DNA of 64,000 nt, taken from assembly GCA_900473685.1 (NCBI GenBank), contig UCNE01000013.1:62001-126000 (forward strand). Reading direction: 5' to 3'. Source of the DNA: Hyphomicrobiales bacterium (lineage in GTDB: Bacteria > Pseudomonadota > Alphaproteobacteria > Rhizobiales > Rhizobiaceae). Both the position numbers and the translations under genes were made by a program. A model generated the notes under the pieces. That model saw nothing but the letters and a program-made list of their open reading frames with translations. It was not told the origin of the DNA and searched no databases. Positions 6,973 to 16,821 of the stretch are shown piece by piece (within the stretch, counting starts at the first letter, position 1; each line of letters begins with the position of its first letter).

Positions 6973-9207
6973 ATGACCATTTCCAATACCCGCCCCATTA
7001 CTTCCGAACTGATTGCCTCGCACGGCCTGAAGCCGGATGAGTATCAGCGCATCCTGGGCCTGATCGGCCGCGAACCGACTTTCACGGAACTCGGCATCTT
7101 TTCGGCAATGTGGAATGAGCATTGCTCCTACAAGTCTTCGAAGAAATGGCTGCGTACGCTGCCGACCACCGGTCCTCGCGTTATCCAGGGTCCGGGCGAA
7201 AATGCCGGTGTGGTCGATATCGATGACGGCGACGTCGTCGTCTTCAAGATGGAAAGCCACAACCACCCGTCCTATATCGAGCCCTATCAGGGCGCTGCGA
7301 CCGGCGTTGGCGGCATCCTGCGCGACGTCTTCACCATGGGCGCACGTCCGATCGCCGCGATGAACGCGCTGCGCTTCGGCGCACCGGATCATCCAAAAAC
7401 CCGTCACCTCGTCTCCGGCGTCGTTGCCGGCGTCGGCGGCTACGGCAATTCCTTCGGCGTGCCGACTGTCGGCGGCGAAGTCGAGTTCGATGCCCGCTAC
7501 AATGGCAACATCCTCGTCAACGCTTTCGCGGCGGGCCTTGCCAAGTCCGATGCAATCTTCCTGTCGGAAGCCAAGGGCGTCGGCCTGCCCGTCGTCTATC
7601 TCGGTGCCAAGACTGGCCGTGACGGCGTCGGTGGCGCCACCATGGCATCGGCCGAATTCGACGAGTCGATCGAGGAGAAGCGTCCGACCGTCCAGGTCGG
7701 CGACCCCTTCACCGAAAAGTGCCTGCTCGAAGCCTGCCTCGAGCTGATGAAGACCGGCGCCGTCATCGCCATCCAGGACATGGGTGCTGCCGGCCTCACC
7801 TGCTCGGCCGTCGAAATGGGCGCCAAGGGCGGCCTCGGCATCGAGCTGCAACTGGATCAGGTTCCCGTGCGCGAAGAGCGCATGACTGCCTATGAAATGA
7901 TGCTGTCGGAAAGCCAGGAGCGCATGCTCATGGTTCTCGAGCCCGCCAAGGAAGACGTCGCCAAGGCGATCTTCGTCAAGTGGGGTCTCGATTTCGCCAT
8001 CGTCGGCAAGACTACTGATGACCTGCGGTTCCGCGTCATTCACCAGGGCGAGGAAGTCGCCAACCTGCCAATCAAGGAACTGGGCGACGAAGCACCGGAA
8101 TACGACCGTCCGTGGACCCCGGCAAAGATTGCCGCTCCGCTGGCAGCCGGCGACATTCCGCAGGCTGATATCGCCGACGCAGTTTTGTCGCTGGTCGGTT
8201 CCGCCAACAATTCCTCGCGCCGCTGGGTATACGAACAGTACGACACGCTGATCCAGGGCAATTCGCTGCAACTACCCGGCGGTGACGCCGGTGTCGTGCG
8301 TGTCGAAGGCCATCCGACCAAGGCGCTGGCATTCTCCTCCGACGTAACACCGCGTTACGTCGAGGCGGATGCATTTGAAGGCGGCAAGCAGGCTGTGGCT
8401 GAATGCTGGCGCAACATCACGGCAACCGGCGCCCTGCCGCTGGCTGCCACCGACAATCTCAACTTCGGCAATCCGGAACGCCCGGAAATCATGAGCCAGC
8501 TCGTTCATGCCATCAAGGGCATCGGCGAAGCCTGCCGCGCACTCGATTTCCCGATCGTCTCCGGCAATGTGTCGCTCTATAACGAGACCAACGGCCAGGG
8601 CATCCTGCCGACCCCGACCATCGGCGGCGTCGGCCTGCTTGGCGACTGGTCGCAGATGGCGCGCATCCGCTTTGCCGCCGAAGGCGAAACCATCCTGCTC
8701 GTTGGCGCACCGGAAGGCCTGGGAACGCATCTTGGCCAGTCGGTTTACCTGCGCGACATCCATGGCCGCACCGACGGCCCTGCCCCGCATGTCGATCTCG
8801 CCCATGAGCGCAAGACCGGCGATTTCGTCCGCAGCCTGATCACCGACGGCCTGACGACGGCGGTGCATGACTGCTCGACCGGTGGACTGGCGCTCGCTGT
8901 TGCTGAAATGGCAATGGCATCCGGCATCGGCGCCAAGGTGTCGACTGTCGCCGGCCGCGATGCGATCGAAGTCTTCTTCGGCGAAGACCAGGGACGTTAT
9001 GTCGTCACCGTCAAGCCGGAACACGCGGCCGTGGTTGCCGAGCGGGCAAAGGCAGCCGGCGTTGCAGCCCCCGTCATCGGCAGCACCGGTGGCACGGAAG
9101 TTGTGTTGGGTTCGGCCAAGCCACTTGCAATTCTGCAATTGCGCTCGGCCCATGAATCATGGTTCCCTGACTTCATGGACGGCGAAACGCAGATCGCTGC
9201 CGAGTAA
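6973..9207 (+). CDS. purL: FGAM synthase large subunit PurL (small-PurL type)
   Basis: PurL converts FGAR to FGAM with ATP and ammonia from PurQ. The 744-residue length is that of the small PurL that works with separate PurS and PurQ, both encoded upstream in this window. Visible motifs include the ATP- and substrate-binding [15 protein letters not shown] (about residues 46-60), [19 protein letters not shown], and [19 protein letters not shown]. The second half contains [19 protein letters not shown] and [13 protein letters not shown]. It is preceded by its own leader rather than being adjacent to purQ, and is followed closely by bolA (17 bases), so purL-bolA and the next small gene are probably co-transcribed. 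Confidence 0.98.
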   Translation: MTISNTRPITSELIASHGLKPDEYQRILGLIGREPTFTELGIFSAMWNEHCSYKSSKKWLRTLPTTGPRVIQGPGENAGVVDIDDGDVVVFKMESHNHPSYIEPYQGAATGVGGILRDVFTMGARPIAAMNALRFGAPDHPKTRHLVSGVVAGVGGYGNSFGVPTVGGEVEFDARYNGNILVNAFAAGLAKSDAIFLSEAKGVGLPVVYLGAKTGRDGVGGATMASAEFDESIEEKRPTVQVGDPFTEKCLLEACLELMKTGAVIAIQDMGAAGLTCSAVEMGAKGGLGIELQLDQVPVREERMTAYEMMLSESQERMLMVLEPAKEDVAKAIFVKWGLDFAIVGKTTDDLRFRVIHQGEEVANLPIKELGDEAPEYDRPWTPAKIAAPLAAGDIPQADIADAVLSLVGSANNSSRRWVYEQYDTLIQGNSLQLPGGDAGVVRVEGHPTKALAFSSDVTPRYVEADAFEGGKQAVAECWRNITATGALPLAATDNLNFGNPERPEIMSQLVHAIKGIGEACRALDFPIVSGNVSLYNETNGQGILPTPTIGGVGLLGDWSQMARIRFAAEGETILLVGAPEGLGTHLGQSVYLRDIHGRTDGPAPHVDLAHERKTGDFVRSLITDGLTTAVHDCSTGGLALAVAEMAMASGIGAKVSTVAGRDAIEVFFGEDQGRYVVTVKPEHAAVVAERAKAAGVAAPVIGSTGGTEVVLGSAKPLAILQLRSAHESWFPDFMDGETQIAAE

Positions 9208-9224
9208 TTCAGGGAGTACAGACC

Positions 9225-9458
9225 ATGCCGATGGCACCTGGCGATATTGAAGACATGATCAAGTCGGGCATTCCCGGCGCAAAGGTGACTATCCGGGATC
9301 TCGCCGGCGACGGCGACCATTACGCAGCCGAAGTTGTCGCGGAAGCTTTCCGCGGCAAGAGCCGGGTGCAGCAGCACCAGATGGTCTACAATGCACTGAA
9401 GGGCAATATGGGCGGCGTTTTGCACGCCCTCGCCCTGCAGACGTCCGCACCGGAATAA
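9225..9458 (+). CDS. bolA: BolA-family protein
   Basis: A 77-residue BolA/IbaG-type protein. BolA proteins have a KH-like fold and form heterodimers with monothiol CGFS glutaredoxins around a shared 2Fe-2S cluster, serving Fe-S handling and iron sensing. The conserved helix-loop-sheet segment FRGKSRVQQHQMVYNALKG is clear at about residues 45-63, with an invariant His in the RVQQHQMVY motif. A likely glutaredoxin partner, grxD, lies only 366 bases downstream. It follows purL by 17 bases and precedes a basic small protein by 6 bases, indicating one operon. Confidence 0.92.
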   Translation: MPMAPGDIEDMIKSGIPGAKVTIRDLAGDGDHYAAEVVAEAFRGKSRVQQHQMVYNALKGNMGGVLHALALQTSAPE

Positions 9459-9464
9459 GCCTGC

Positions 9465-9686
9465 ATGGCCAACCTGATGAATGAACTGGTCAGCGGCGTC
9501 GTTGAAAGCGTGCTGAAGGAAATTCTCAAGAAGGCCGGAGGTTCGACGGCGACGAAACGCCAGAAACGGCAGACCCGCTCGCCAACCACCGGCCGCTTCA
9601 AGAAGACCACAGCGGCCAAGGCAAAGCCGCCTAAAAGGCAGGTGAGCCGGCGCCGGACTGCAGCGTCCCGCAGCAAGACACGTTAG
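9465..9686 (+). CDS. Small Lys/Arg-rich protein between bolA and grxD, unknown function
   Basis: A 73-residue, extremely basic protein. Residues 1-27 predict an amphipathic helix (MNELVSGVVESVLKEILKK). Residues 28-73 are a disordered tail rich in Lys, Arg, Thr, Ser and Pro (RQKRQTRSPTTGRFKK, then KPPKRQVSRRRTA). It looks like a histone-H1-type or nucleic-acid-binding tail attached to a short helix, but no family can be named. It starts 6 bases after bolA, so translation from the purL-bolA transcript is expected. No cysteine is present, so it is not itself an Fe-S ligand donor. Confidence 0.72.
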   Translation: MANLMNELVSGVVESVLKEILKKAGGSTATKRQKRQTRSPTTGRFKKTTAAKAKPPKRQVSRRRTAASRSKTR

Positions 9687-9740
9687 GACTGCACTGCTGA
9701 CTGTTGCAGTCGTGCAAGCCATCAATTTTTGTTGTATTGA

Positions 9741-9776
9741 GGTGATGAAAATCACCCGCGTGCATGTTATCTAACA
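9741..9776. promoter_or_regulatory. Hairpin and palindrome upstream of grxD
   Basis: A perfect hairpin ggtgat-gaaa-atcacc (9741-9756) is followed by a perfect 12-base palindrome tgttatctaaca (9765-9776), 48 bases before the grxD start. They could be an operator or part of the 5' leader. I cannot match them to a named iron- or redox-responsive site. Confidence 0.35.
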
Positions 9777-9824
9777 GACATCGACACACCCGGCCCTTGA
9801 AGCGGGATGAGGAAGGATTACGAC

Positions 9825-10160
9825 ATGAGCGGTATCAACGATTTCATCGCCAACGAAGTGAAGAGCAACGATGTCGTTCTTTTCATGAAGGGCACCCCCC
9901 AGTTCCCGCAGTGTGGGTTCTCCGGTCAGGTCGTGCAGATGCTCGATTATATCGGCGTCGACTACAAGGGCATCAACGTGCTCGCCGATGCGGATCTTCG
10001 CCAGGGTATCAAGGATTACTCCAGCTGGCCGACCATTCCGCAGCTCTATATCAAGGGCGAGTTCATCGGCGGCTGCGATATCGTGCGTGAAATGTTCCAG
10101 GCGGGCGAACTGCAGTCACATTTCGAAGAACAGGGCATTGCCGTCAAGGGTGCAGCCTAA
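9825..10160 (+). CDS. grxD: Monothiol CGFS glutaredoxin (Grx4/GrxD type)
   Basis: A 111-residue monothiol glutaredoxin, a carrier of 2Fe-2S clusters that pairs with BolA proteins. The defining FPQCGFSGQ motif is at about residues 27-35. The glutathione-binding [19 protein letters not shown] is at about 65-83. An upstream in-frame ATG at 9807 is rejected because the AGGAAGGA ribosome site overlaps it and is spaced properly for the ATG at 9825. A strong terminator follows. The bolA gene lies just upstream, matching the usual functional pairing. Assignment is firm. Confidence 0.96.
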   Translation: MSGINDFIANEVKSNDVVLFMKGTPQFPQCGFSGQVVQMLDYIGVDYKGINVLADADLRQGIKDYSSWPTIPQLYIKGEFIGGCDIVREMFQAGELQSHFEEQGIAVKGAA

Positions 10161-10190
10161 AACCTGATTTAAGCCACAGTGACACCTGAA

Positions 10191-10213
10191 AAAGGCGGGT
10201 CACCGCCTTTTTT
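10191..10213 (+). terminator. Rho-independent terminator of grxD
   Basis: Perfect 8-bp stem aaaggcgg / ccgccttt with a 4-base loop (gtca) running into six T residues, 30 bases after grxD. Confidence 0.9.
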
Positions 10214-10502
10214 GATTCCGGACTGCCGTGACGATTGCCTAATGTTTGCGGCGATTTTTTAGCTGAAACCAATATGATCCGCTGTCACAAGCCGGTCGCG
10301 ATGTTGGGAGTATGCACACGCGGTGCGGATGTCTGCGCCGTTGAACGAGGCCAGATCTGACCTCCCGTACATCGTCGTGATCGCTGGCTCGGTTTGCCGG
10401 CTCTGCCTTACGGCCGGTAAATCCGGTTGCCGTTTTGAAAGCGCTTCGGAGCCGCGCTTTTGGTTCGAACTTTTCTGCTGGCTCCAGCATTTTCATCTGC
10501 GC
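10214..10502. other. Intergenic stretch upstream of the MFS pair
   Basis: About 290 bases between the grxD terminator and the operator-like palindrome. Open frames here on both strands (for example 10239-10607 minus) overlap the first MFS gene or lack ribosome sites and are not supported. The sequence probably carries the MFS promoter; no clear -35/-10 pair is recognised. Confidence 0.45.
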
Positions 10503-10516
10503 CGGAAACGTTTCCG
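10503..10516. promoter_or_regulatory. LacI-type operator-like palindrome before the first MFS gene
   Basis: CGGAAACGTTTCCG is a perfect 14-base palindrome centred on CG, 43 bases before the MFS start codon. Palindromes of the form GAAACGTTTC are typical targets of LacI-family repressors. No LacI gene is in the window, so the regulator would be encoded elsewhere. Confidence 0.5.
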
Positions 10517-10558
10517 TTTCCTGTTTCAGGCGCCAGGCACATCCGCCAGGAATATCCC

Positions 10559-11794
10559 ATGACCGCACCATCCCAAGCGCCGGGTCTCCCGGCTTTGCCC
10601 AAACCACAGTTCATTGCGCTGATGGCCATGCTGATGGCGGTCAACGCAATTTCGATCGACATCATGTTGCCCGGCCTGCAGGAAATCGGCGCCAGTCTTG
10701 GCGTCGTCGATGAAAATACCCGCCAGTACGTCATCACCGCCTATCTTATCGGCATGGGTTGCGCCCAGCTCGTCTTCGGTCCGTTGTCGGATCGCTTCGG
10801 CCGCAAGCTGCCACTGCTCGGCGGCCTTGGTCTCTATGCTCTTTGCGCGCTCGCCATCGTCTTTGTTCCTTCCTTCACGGGATTGCTCGCGCTGCGCTTC
10901 ATCCAGGGTATCGGCGCTGCGGCCACCCGCGTCATCACCGTCTCAATTGTCCGCGACGTCTATGGCGGCCGGATGATGGCGGAAGTCATGTCGCTGGTGC
11001 TGATGGTGTTCATGATCGTGCCGGTCATGGCGCCCAGCGCCGGTCAGTTGATCATGATCTTTGCCGAATGGCACATGATCTTCGTGGTCATCTGCCTGTT
11101 TGCGATCTCTGTTGCGACAGTAGTGATGCTGCGCCTGCCCGAAACGCTTTCTGCCGAGCACCGCCGGCCGTTCACGGTCACATCCATCCTGGCCGGTTTT
11201 CGCATCGTCCTGACCAACCGCGTCTCGCTCTGTTATTCGTTGGCTGCGGCCTTTCTGTTCGGTTCGCTGTTCGGTTTCATCAACTCGGCGCAACAGATTC
11301 TCGTCGGCATCTACGGGTTGGGTCACTGGTTTCCGCTGGTGTTCGCCGGCTTTGCCAGCATGATGGCGCTTGCCTCCTTCACCAATTCCCGGATGGTCAA
11401 GCGTTACGGCATGCGCCGCCTGTCGCATGGAGCGCTGATCGGTTTCGTGATTGTGAGCATCATCTGGGTCGCGGCGTCAGTTTCCGGCGCGCTTCCCTTC
11501 TGGTTGTTTGCCGTGCTCTATGCCTGCGCCATGTTCCAGTTCGGATTGATCGGTTCGAACTTCAATGCCATGGCGATGGAACCGCTCGGCCATGTCGCCG
11601 GCACCGCATCCTCGGTCCTGGGCTTTACCCAGACGATTGGTGGCGCCACCATCGGCGCATTGATCGGCCAGGCATTCGACGGCACGATCACGCCACTCGC
11701 CATCGGCTTCCTGACCGTTTCCCTCATCGGGCTCGCCTTTGTTCTGACTGCCGAAAAAGGCAAGCTGTTCAAGGCGCATAACCCTGCAATTTAA
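10559..11794 (+). CDS. Bcr/CflA-type MFS drug efflux transporter (first of tandem pair)
   Basis: A 411-residue inner-membrane protein with 12 predicted membrane segments, of the 12-TM DHA1 Bcr/CflA class that exports drugs or small solutes by proton antiport. Motif A appears as GPLSDRFGRKLPLLGG between TM2 and TM3. The first helix has the class signature SIDIMLPGLQEIGASL, and RFIQGIGAAATRVI is in TM4. The frame is open upstream, but the ATG at 10559 is preceded by CAGGAA and gives the normal N-terminus. It is followed after 39 bases by a clear paralogue. Substrate cannot be predicted. Confidence 0.92.
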   Translation: MTAPSQAPGLPALPKPQFIALMAMLMAVNAISIDIMLPGLQEIGASLGVVDENTRQYVITAYLIGMGCAQLVFGPLSDRFGRKLPLLGGLGLYALCALAIVFVPSFTGLLALRFIQGIGAAATRVITVSIVRDVYGGRMMAEVMSLVLMVFMIVPVMAPSAGQLIMIFAEWHMIFVVICLFAISVATVVMLRLPETLSAEHRRPFTVTSILAGFRIVLTNRVSLCYSLAAAFLFGSLFGFINSAQQILVGIYGLGHWFPLVFAGFASMMALASFTNSRMVKRYGMRRLSHGALIGFVIVSIIWVAASVSGALPFWLFAVLYACAMFQFGLIGSNFNAMAMEPLGHVAGTASSVLGFTQTIGGATIGALIGQAFDGTITPLAIGFLTVSLIGLAFVLTAEKGKLFKAHNPAI

Positions 11795-11833
11795 ACGTCC
11801 CTGTCTCCTCCCAAGACATTCATAGGTTTCTTC

Positions 11834-13117
11834 ATGTCCGCCACCACCACTGAACACGTCGAGAATCTCGGCTCGTCACGAATAGGCTTAGGCTTCTTCG
11901 AATTCGTCATCACCATCGCCCTCATGACCGCCAGCGTCGCAATGGCGATCGATATCATGCTGCCGGCGCTGCCAAACATCGGCCAGTCGCTCAGCGTCCA
12001 GAACGCCAATGATACCCAGTGGGTCATCGGCGTCTTCATGTTCGGATTCGGTTGCTCGCAGATCGTCTTCGGCAGCCTGTCGGACGCGTTCGGCCGCCGC
12101 CGGGTGCTGCTCTGCGGCCTCGCCTTCTATGCGGTCTGCATGTTTGCCGCAGCCCTTTCCGGCAGCTTCGAGATGCTGCTTGTCATGCGCTTCATCCAGG
12201 GCATTGGCGCAGCCGCCGTGCGCATCACGACGATGGCGATCGTGCGCGACTGCTTCGGCGGCCGTGAAATGGCGCGGGTGATGTCCTATGTGATGATCGT
12301 CTTCATGATCATCCCGATCGTCGCACCGTCCGTCGGTCAGGCGATCATCATCTACGCCAACTGGCACTGGATCTTCATCCTGCTCGGAATTGCCGGAACA
12401 GTGCTGTTCTTCTGGGCGCTGATCCGCATGCGCGAATCGCTGCCGGTTGCCGAGCGCCTGCCGCTGTCGGTCGCGACCGTCATCTCCGGCTTTGGTACGG
12501 TGCTGACCAATCGCGTCACCTGCGGCTACATGATCGGCATGACGCTGTTCACCGCCGTCATCTGCGCCTACATCATGAGCGTTCAGCAGATGTTCGGTGA
12601 AGTCTACGGCCTCGGCGACTGGCTGCCGATCGCCTTTGCTGCCACTGCCGGCGGTATCGCCGTTGCCAACTTCGCCAACGGCTACTTCGTCCGCCGCTTC
12701 GGCATGCGCCGGATCTCGCATACCTCGATGATCCTGTTCACGTTGCTGTCGATTCTGGGTCTTCTGGTCGCCCTTGCCGGTACGCCGAGCTTCCTGTTCA
12801 GCTATGTGCTGTTTTCGATCCTCCTGATGTTCTTCGCCGTCATCGCCACCAATTTCACGGCCATCAGCCTCGAGCCGATGGGGCATGTCGCCGGAACGGC
12901 AACCGCCATCACCGGCTTCGTCTCGACAACCGGCGGCGCGCTGCTCGGCGGTCTGGTCGGCCAGATGTTCAATGGCACCGTTCAGCCGCTGTTCGCCGGT
13001 TTCGCCGTCTTCGGCGTGGTGACGATCCTTGCCGTTCTCTGGGCCGAAAATGGCAAGCTCTTCACCCATCCGGGCGACGACCACGCCACGCTGGAAGGCG
13101 CTGGCGGCCATATGTAG
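11834..13117 (+). CDS. Bcr/CflA-type MFS drug efflux transporter (second of tandem pair)
   Basis: A 427-residue, 12-TM transporter closely related to the preceding gene. The two share AIDIMLPALPNIGQSL-like TM1, motif A (GSLSDAFGRRRVLLCG), RFIQGIGAAAVRITTMAIVRD, and the C-terminal LEPMGHVAGTATAITGF segment. The pattern indicates an old tandem duplication with divergence. The N-terminal tail of about 25 residues is longer than in the first copy. Some Bcr/CflA pairs may function as heteromers, but nothing in the sequence proves it. The gene ends before a strong bidirectional terminator. Confidence 0.92.
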   Translation: MSATTTEHVENLGSSRIGLGFFEFVITIALMTASVAMAIDIMLPALPNIGQSLSVQNANDTQWVIGVFMFGFGCSQIVFGSLSDAFGRRRVLLCGLAFYAVCMFAAALSGSFEMLLVMRFIQGIGAAAVRITTMAIVRDCFGGREMARVMSYVMIVFMIIPIVAPSVGQAIIIYANWHWIFILLGIAGTVLFFWALIRMRESLPVAERLPLSVATVISGFGTVLTNRVTCGYMIGMTLFTAVICAYIMSVQQMFGEVYGLGDWLPIAFAATAGGIAVANFANGYFVRRFGMRRISHTSMILFTLLSILGLLVALAGTPSFLFSYVLFSILLMFFAVIATNFTAISLEPMGHVAGTATAITGFVSTTGGALLGGLVGQMFNGTVQPLFAGFAVFGVVTILAVLWAENGKLFTHPGDDHATLEGAGGHM

Positions 13118-13136
13118 CTGACAGAAACCGAACATG

Positions 13137-13175
13137 AAAAAGGCCCGCCCGGTAAATGACCGGGCGGGCCTTTTT
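13137..13175. terminator. Bidirectional terminator between MFS and IMPase-family genes
   Basis: A perfect 17-bp stem (13137-13153 with 13159-13175), GC-rich in the centre and flanked by A and T runs, lies between convergent genes and can stop transcription from both sides. Confidence 0.93.
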
Positions 13176-13193
13176 CGTGCGGAATGGCTGACT

Positions 13194-14018
13194 TCAGACC
13201 GTAAACACTTCGCGGCGCAGCAGTTCCCAGCACTCCTTGTCGGAAGCCAGAAGCAGGCCGCCGTCGACATGATGCGGCAGGTAGGGCGAGCCATCGAACC
13301 GCGCGGCATAGGCGCCGGATTCCTGCGCAATCAGCGTACCGGCCAGATGATCCCATGGCATCAGCTTCTGGTACATCAGGAAGTGGAAATGACCGCCGGC
13401 AAAGCCGCGATATTCGTGCGCCGCGCAGCGATAACTGGTGGCAATGCGGACCTTGGCCATGTTGCCCATGACGATGCGGCGGTTTTCCGGGGAATAGAAA
13501 CCGGTCGAGGCGCAGCCGACCAGGCTTTCCAACGGTACGGACGGAACCGTCGAAAGCTGCTCCTGCGATCCGTCAGCCTTGCACAGCCAGGCGCCAGAAC
13601 CCTTCTCGGCAATCACCCAGTCATTGCCCATCGGATCGTAGATCAGGCCGGCAACCGTCTCGCCTTTGGAGACCACGGCGGCCATGACGCCGAACAGCGG
13701 CATGCCCGCCGCATAGTTGAACGTGCCGTCGATCGGATCGACGACGATGGCAAGGTCAGCTCCGGCCAAACTGCCGAGTAGTGCCGGATTGGCGGCAACC
13801 GATTCTTCGCCGACGAACAAGGCCTCCGGCGCGATTTCCGCCATCCTTGCCTTGATCAGCCGTTCAGCGGCTTCGTCCGCCTCGGTGACTAGATCGATCG
13901 CCTCCGACTTCATCCGCACGTCACCGTCACCGAGATTGCGGAATTTCGGCAGGATTTCCTTGAAGGCTGCCTCCTGCAGGACATTGGCGATGGCGGCGAT
14001 ATCGATGGCAGATGTCAT
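13194..14018 (-). CDS. Inositol-monophosphatase-family phosphatase
   Basis: A 274-residue Mg-dependent, Li-sensitive-type phosphatase (IMPase/SuhB/CysQ superfamily). Metal ligands are visible: Glu71/Glu72 in VGEESV, the DPIDGT loop with Asp94 and Asp97, and Asp223 in PWDHLAG. It overlaps ttcA by four bases (ATGA), so the two are translationally coupled and form an operon. Possible substrates are inositol phosphates, histidinol phosphate or 3'-phosphoadenosine nucleotides; sequence alone does not decide. A sulfur-related role (CysQ-like) would fit the thiolation partner TtcA, but that is inference. Confidence 0.9.
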   Translation of the reverse strand: MTSAIDIAAIANVLQEAAFKEILPKFRNLGDGDVRMKSEAIDLVTEADEAAERLIKARMAEIAPEALFVGEESVAANPALLGSLAGADLAIVVDPIDGTFNYAAGMPLFGVMAAVVSKGETVAGLIYDPMGNDWVIAEKGSGAWLCKADGSQEQLSTVPSVPLESLVGCASTGFYSPENRRIVMGNMAKVRIATSYRCAAHEYRGFAGGHFHFLMYQKLMPWDHLAGTLIAQESGAYAARFDGSPYLPHHVDGGLLLASDKECWELLRREVFTV

Positions 14019-14905
14019 GCTTTGGGCTCCGCGAAGAGAGATTGGAAATCAAACAGTTTCGGATCGAGCAGATGCGACGGATTGGCGTGACCGAGCGCCC
14101 TTAGCATCGTGTCCTTGCGGCCCGGCATGCGGCGCTCGATATCAGACAACATCGCCTTCATGGCATTGCGCTCAAGCCCGTCCTGCGTGCCACAGAGATC
14201 GCAAGGGATGATCGGAAACTCCATGGCTGCGGCAAATTTGGCAAGATCGTCTTCCGCTGCATAGGCCAGCGGCCTGAGCACCATCAGGTCGCCGTCGTCA
14301 TTGAGAAGCTTGGCCGGCATCGTCGCCAGCCTGCCGCCATGGAAGAAGTTCATGAAGAAGGTTTCGAGAATGTCTTCGCGGTGGTGTCCCAGCACCAGCG
14401 CATCGCAGCCTTCTTCACGGGCGATCCGGTAGAGATTGCCGCGGCGCAGGCGCGAACAGAGCGCGCAATAGGTGCCACCTGCCGGTACCTTTTCCTTCAC
14501 GATCGAATAGGTGTCGCGATATTCGATCCGGTGCTTGACGCCGATCGACGACAGATATTCCGGCAGGATATGCTTTGGAAAATTCGGCTGGCCCTGATCG
14601 AGATTGCAGGCGACCAGTTCGACCGGCAGCAGGCCGCGCCATTGCAGGTCGATCAGCAGCGCCAACAGGCTATAACTGTCCTTGCCGCCGGAAACACCGA
14701 TCAGCCAGCGTTTTTGGCCGTTCAGCATGCCAAAGTCCTCGATCGCCTGACGGACCTGTCGCAGCAACCGCTTGCGCAGTTTGTTGAACGAGACGGAATT
14801 GGGCATTTTCGCAAAGATCGGGTGCATCGCCTCGTTGCCGGATTGATCCAGGCTGGACGAAAGATCTTCGAGGCCGGCGGCCGGCGGCTGAATGGCAATA
14901 TCCAT
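14015..14905 (-). CDS. ttcA: tRNA 2-thiocytidine(32) synthetase TtcA
   Basis: TtcA activates cytidine 32 of certain tRNAs with ATP and inserts sulfur, using a 4Fe-4S cluster. The 296-residue protein has the PP-loop SGGKDS at residues 72-77, the CxxC pair Cys147/Cys150 in [12 protein letters not shown], and the second CxxC Cys235/Cys238 in IPCDLCG. Three of these cysteines normally hold the cluster. The helix [20 protein letters not shown] is diagnostic. The C-terminal part [13 protein letters not shown] and GHANPSHL is also typical. It overlaps the downstream phosphatase gene by four bases. Confidence 0.96.
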   Translation of the reverse strand: MDIAIQPPAAGLEDLSSSLDQSGNEAMHPIFAKMPNSVSFNKLRKRLLRQVRQAIEDFGMLNGQKRWLIGVSGGKDSYSLLALLIDLQWRGLLPVELVACNLDQGQPNFPKHILPEYLSSIGVKHRIEYRDTYSIVKEKVPAGGTYCALCSRLRRGNLYRIAREEGCDALVLGHHREDILETFFMNFFHGGRLATMPAKLLNDDGDLMVLRPLAYAAEDDLAKFAAAMEFPIIPCDLCGTQDGLERNAMKAMLSDIERRMPGRKDTMLRALGHANPSHLLDPKLFDFQSLFAEPKA

Positions 14906-15036
14906 GACAAAGTCCCGGATGGAAGGCGCAGGCCATACAGGCGGCGCGCAAAAACAATGCCCTGCACTTGCCCGTCTAAAGCAGCAAGATCAAGGAAAAT
15001 GCGCCGAGCGTGATGTGAAACTTCCGTAACGCCGGT

Positions 15037-15975
15037 TCAGGCGCCGAATACGGACCACCCGGTGCGGCTGGCGAGCATTTCCAAGGCCAGCGAACCGAGC
15101 AGCGAATTGCCGTTGTGATTGAGCCCGGGCGACCAGACCGCAACCGCAGCCTTGCCGGGCGCGACACAGAGGATACCGCCGCCAACGCCGCTCTTGCCGG
15201 GCAGGCCGACGCGATAGGCAAAATCCCCCGAGCCATCATAATGGCCGCAGGTGAGCATCAGCGCATTGATACGCCGCGCCCGCTGCTTGGAAACGACGGA
15301 ATGCTTGGTCAGCGGATTGGTGCCGGACGCAGCTAGAAACAGGCCGGCCTTGGCCAGTTGAACGCAGCTCATCGCCAGCGCGCATTGATGAAAATAGACA
15401 CCAAGCACATGCTCGACGGGATGATCGAGCTTGCCGAAGGAACGCATGAAATTGGCGAGCGCAAAGTTGCGGTAACCGGTCGCCGATTCCGATTTGGCCA
15501 CGTCCTGATCGATCAGAATGTCCTCCTCGTCCGACAGGTAACGGACGAAACGAACGATCTCGCCGATCGCCTCCCTGGGCGTATGGCCAGCAAGGACCAG
15601 ATCCGTGATCGCGATGGCCCCGGCATTGATAAACGGGTTGCGCGGAATGCCGTGTTCATGTTCGAGCTGGACGATCGAATTGAAGGCGGAACCTGAGGGT
15701 TCACGGCCGACGCGCTTCCAGATGTTTTCACCATGCTTGCCGAGCGCCAAAGTCAGCGTGAAAACCTTTGAAATACTCTGGATCGAGAATGGCACTTGCG
15801 CATCGCCAACCATGTGCACATCGCCATCGACGGTGACGATGGCCATGCCAAAGCTCTTGGGATCGACGCGGGCGAGCTGTGGGATATAGTCGGCCACCTT
15901 GCCCTCGCCCAGCCGCGGGGTTAGCTCGCGATGGATGTCATCGACTACCGACTGCAGGTCCAAGGGGCCGGGCAT
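15037..15975 (-). CDS. glsA: Glutaminase (glsA type)
   Basis: The 312-residue serine-type glutaminase converts glutamine to glutamate and ammonia. The catalytic SxxK is Ser67-xx-Lys70 in [11 protein letters not shown]. Other family blocks are [28 protein letters not shown], and the C-terminal [18 protein letters not shown] ribosome site precedes the ATG at 15975. Length is normal. It lies between rpsD with its terminator and ttcA, about 130 bases upstream of the latter. The enzyme is unrelated to the PurQ amidotransferase. Assignment is firm. Confidence 0.96.
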   Translation of the reverse strand: MPGPLDLQSVVDDIHRELTPRLGEGKVADYIPQLARVDPKSFGMAIVTVDGDVHMVGDAQVPFSIQSISKVFTLTLALGKHGENIWKRVGREPSGSAFNSIVQLEHEHGIPRNPFINAGAIAITDLVLAGHTPREAIGEIVRFVRYLSDEEDILIDQDVAKSESATGYRNFALANFMRSFGKLDHPVEHVLGVYFHQCALAMSCVQLAKAGLFLAASGTNPLTKHSVVSKQRARRINALMLTCGHYDGSGDFAYRVGLPGKSGVGGGILCVAPGKAAVAVWSPGLNHNGNSLLGSLALEMLASRTGWSVFGA

Positions 15976-16006
15976 TCGTCATTCTCCGCATGTGTGCAGC
16001 GCAACA

Positions 16007-16036
16007 AAAAAGCCACCCATTTCTGAGTGGCTTTTT
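16007..16036 (-). terminator. Rho-independent terminator of rpsD
   Basis: A 10-bp stem (aaaaagccac with gtggcttttt) with a 10-base loop lies between rpsD and glsA. On the minus strand it ends in a T run, 31 bases after rpsD. Confidence 0.88.
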
Positions 16037-16066
16037 CGAATTTCACAAGGCCGGAGCCCGAAGAAA

Positions 16067-16684
16067 TTATCGCGAATAGAATTCGACGACGAGGTTCGGT
16101 TCCATGATGACCGGGTACGGAACGTCGGTCAGGGCCGGAACGCGAGCGAAGGTCGCAACCATCTTGTTGTGGTCGACTTCGATGTAATCCGGAACGTCGC
16201 GTTCAGCGAGCGAAACGGCTTCGAGGACCGAAACGAGCTGCTTGGACTTTTCGCGAACTTCGATAACGTCGCCAGCCTTGCAGCGGTACGAACCGATGTT
16301 GACGCGAACGCCGTTGACCTTGACGTGGCCATGGTTGACGAACTGACGGGCAGCAAAGACCGTCGGAACGAACTTGGCGCGGTACACGATCGCGTCGAGG
16401 CGCGATTCGAGCAGGCCGATCAGGTTTTCAGACGTGTCACCCTTGCGGCGGTCAGCTTCGGCGAAGATCGCACGGAACTGCTTTTCGCGGATGTCGCCGT
16501 AGTAGCCCTTGAGCTTCTGCTTGGCGCGCAGCTGCACACCGAAGTCGGAAAGCTTGGACTTGCGGCGCTGGCCGTGCTGGCCAGGACCGTATTCGCGGCG
16601 GTTTACCGGGGACTTCGGACGGCCCCAGATGTTCTCGCCCATACGGCGGTCAATTTTGTACTTGGACGATTCGCGCTTGCTCAT
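16067..16684 (-). CDS. rpsD: Small-subunit ribosomal protein S4
   Basis: S4 binds 16S rRNA first and nucleates the 30S subunit body; it often represses its own translation. The 205-residue protein begins [16 protein letters not shown], as in other alphaproteobacteria. It contains the S4 RNA-binding domain at about residues 95-155 ([14 protein letters not shown], then [20 protein letters not shown]). The reading frame is open for 34 more codons upstream, but the ATG at 16684 with its AAAGGAAA ribosome site is standard. The gene is monocistronic, with terminators on both sides. Confidence 0.98.
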   Translation of the reverse strand: MSKRESSKYKIDRRMGENIWGRPKSPVNRREYGPGQHGQRRKSKLSDFGVQLRAKQKLKGYYGDIREKQFRAIFAEADRRKGDTSENLIGLLESRLDAIVYRAKFVPTVFAARQFVNHGHVKVNGVRVNIGSYRCKAGDVIEVREKSKQLVSVLEAVSLAERDVPDYIEVDHNKMVATFARVPALTDVPYPVIMEPNLVVEFYSR

Positions 16685-16821
16685 CGCATTTCCTTTCAGA
16701 ATGTTGCACCGGTTTGTTTCCAAGCCGGATGAAGGAAACACGCCCTCCTCTGAACCCGATTTTGCGAGCTCTGACAGGTTTCTCACATTAAGCTAACGGA
16801 GAAGCCACGGGACATGTCAAA

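Noticed and set aside
10239..10607. 122-codon minus-strand frame before the MFS pair
   Set aside because: It overlaps the MFS start and its operator-like palindrome; no ribosome site and no family resemblance.
11888..13330. 480-codon minus-strand frame opposite the second MFS gene
   Set aside because: The MFS protein is clearly real; the antisense product is a His/Asp/Glu/Gln-rich shadow of membrane-protein codons and crosses a strong terminator.
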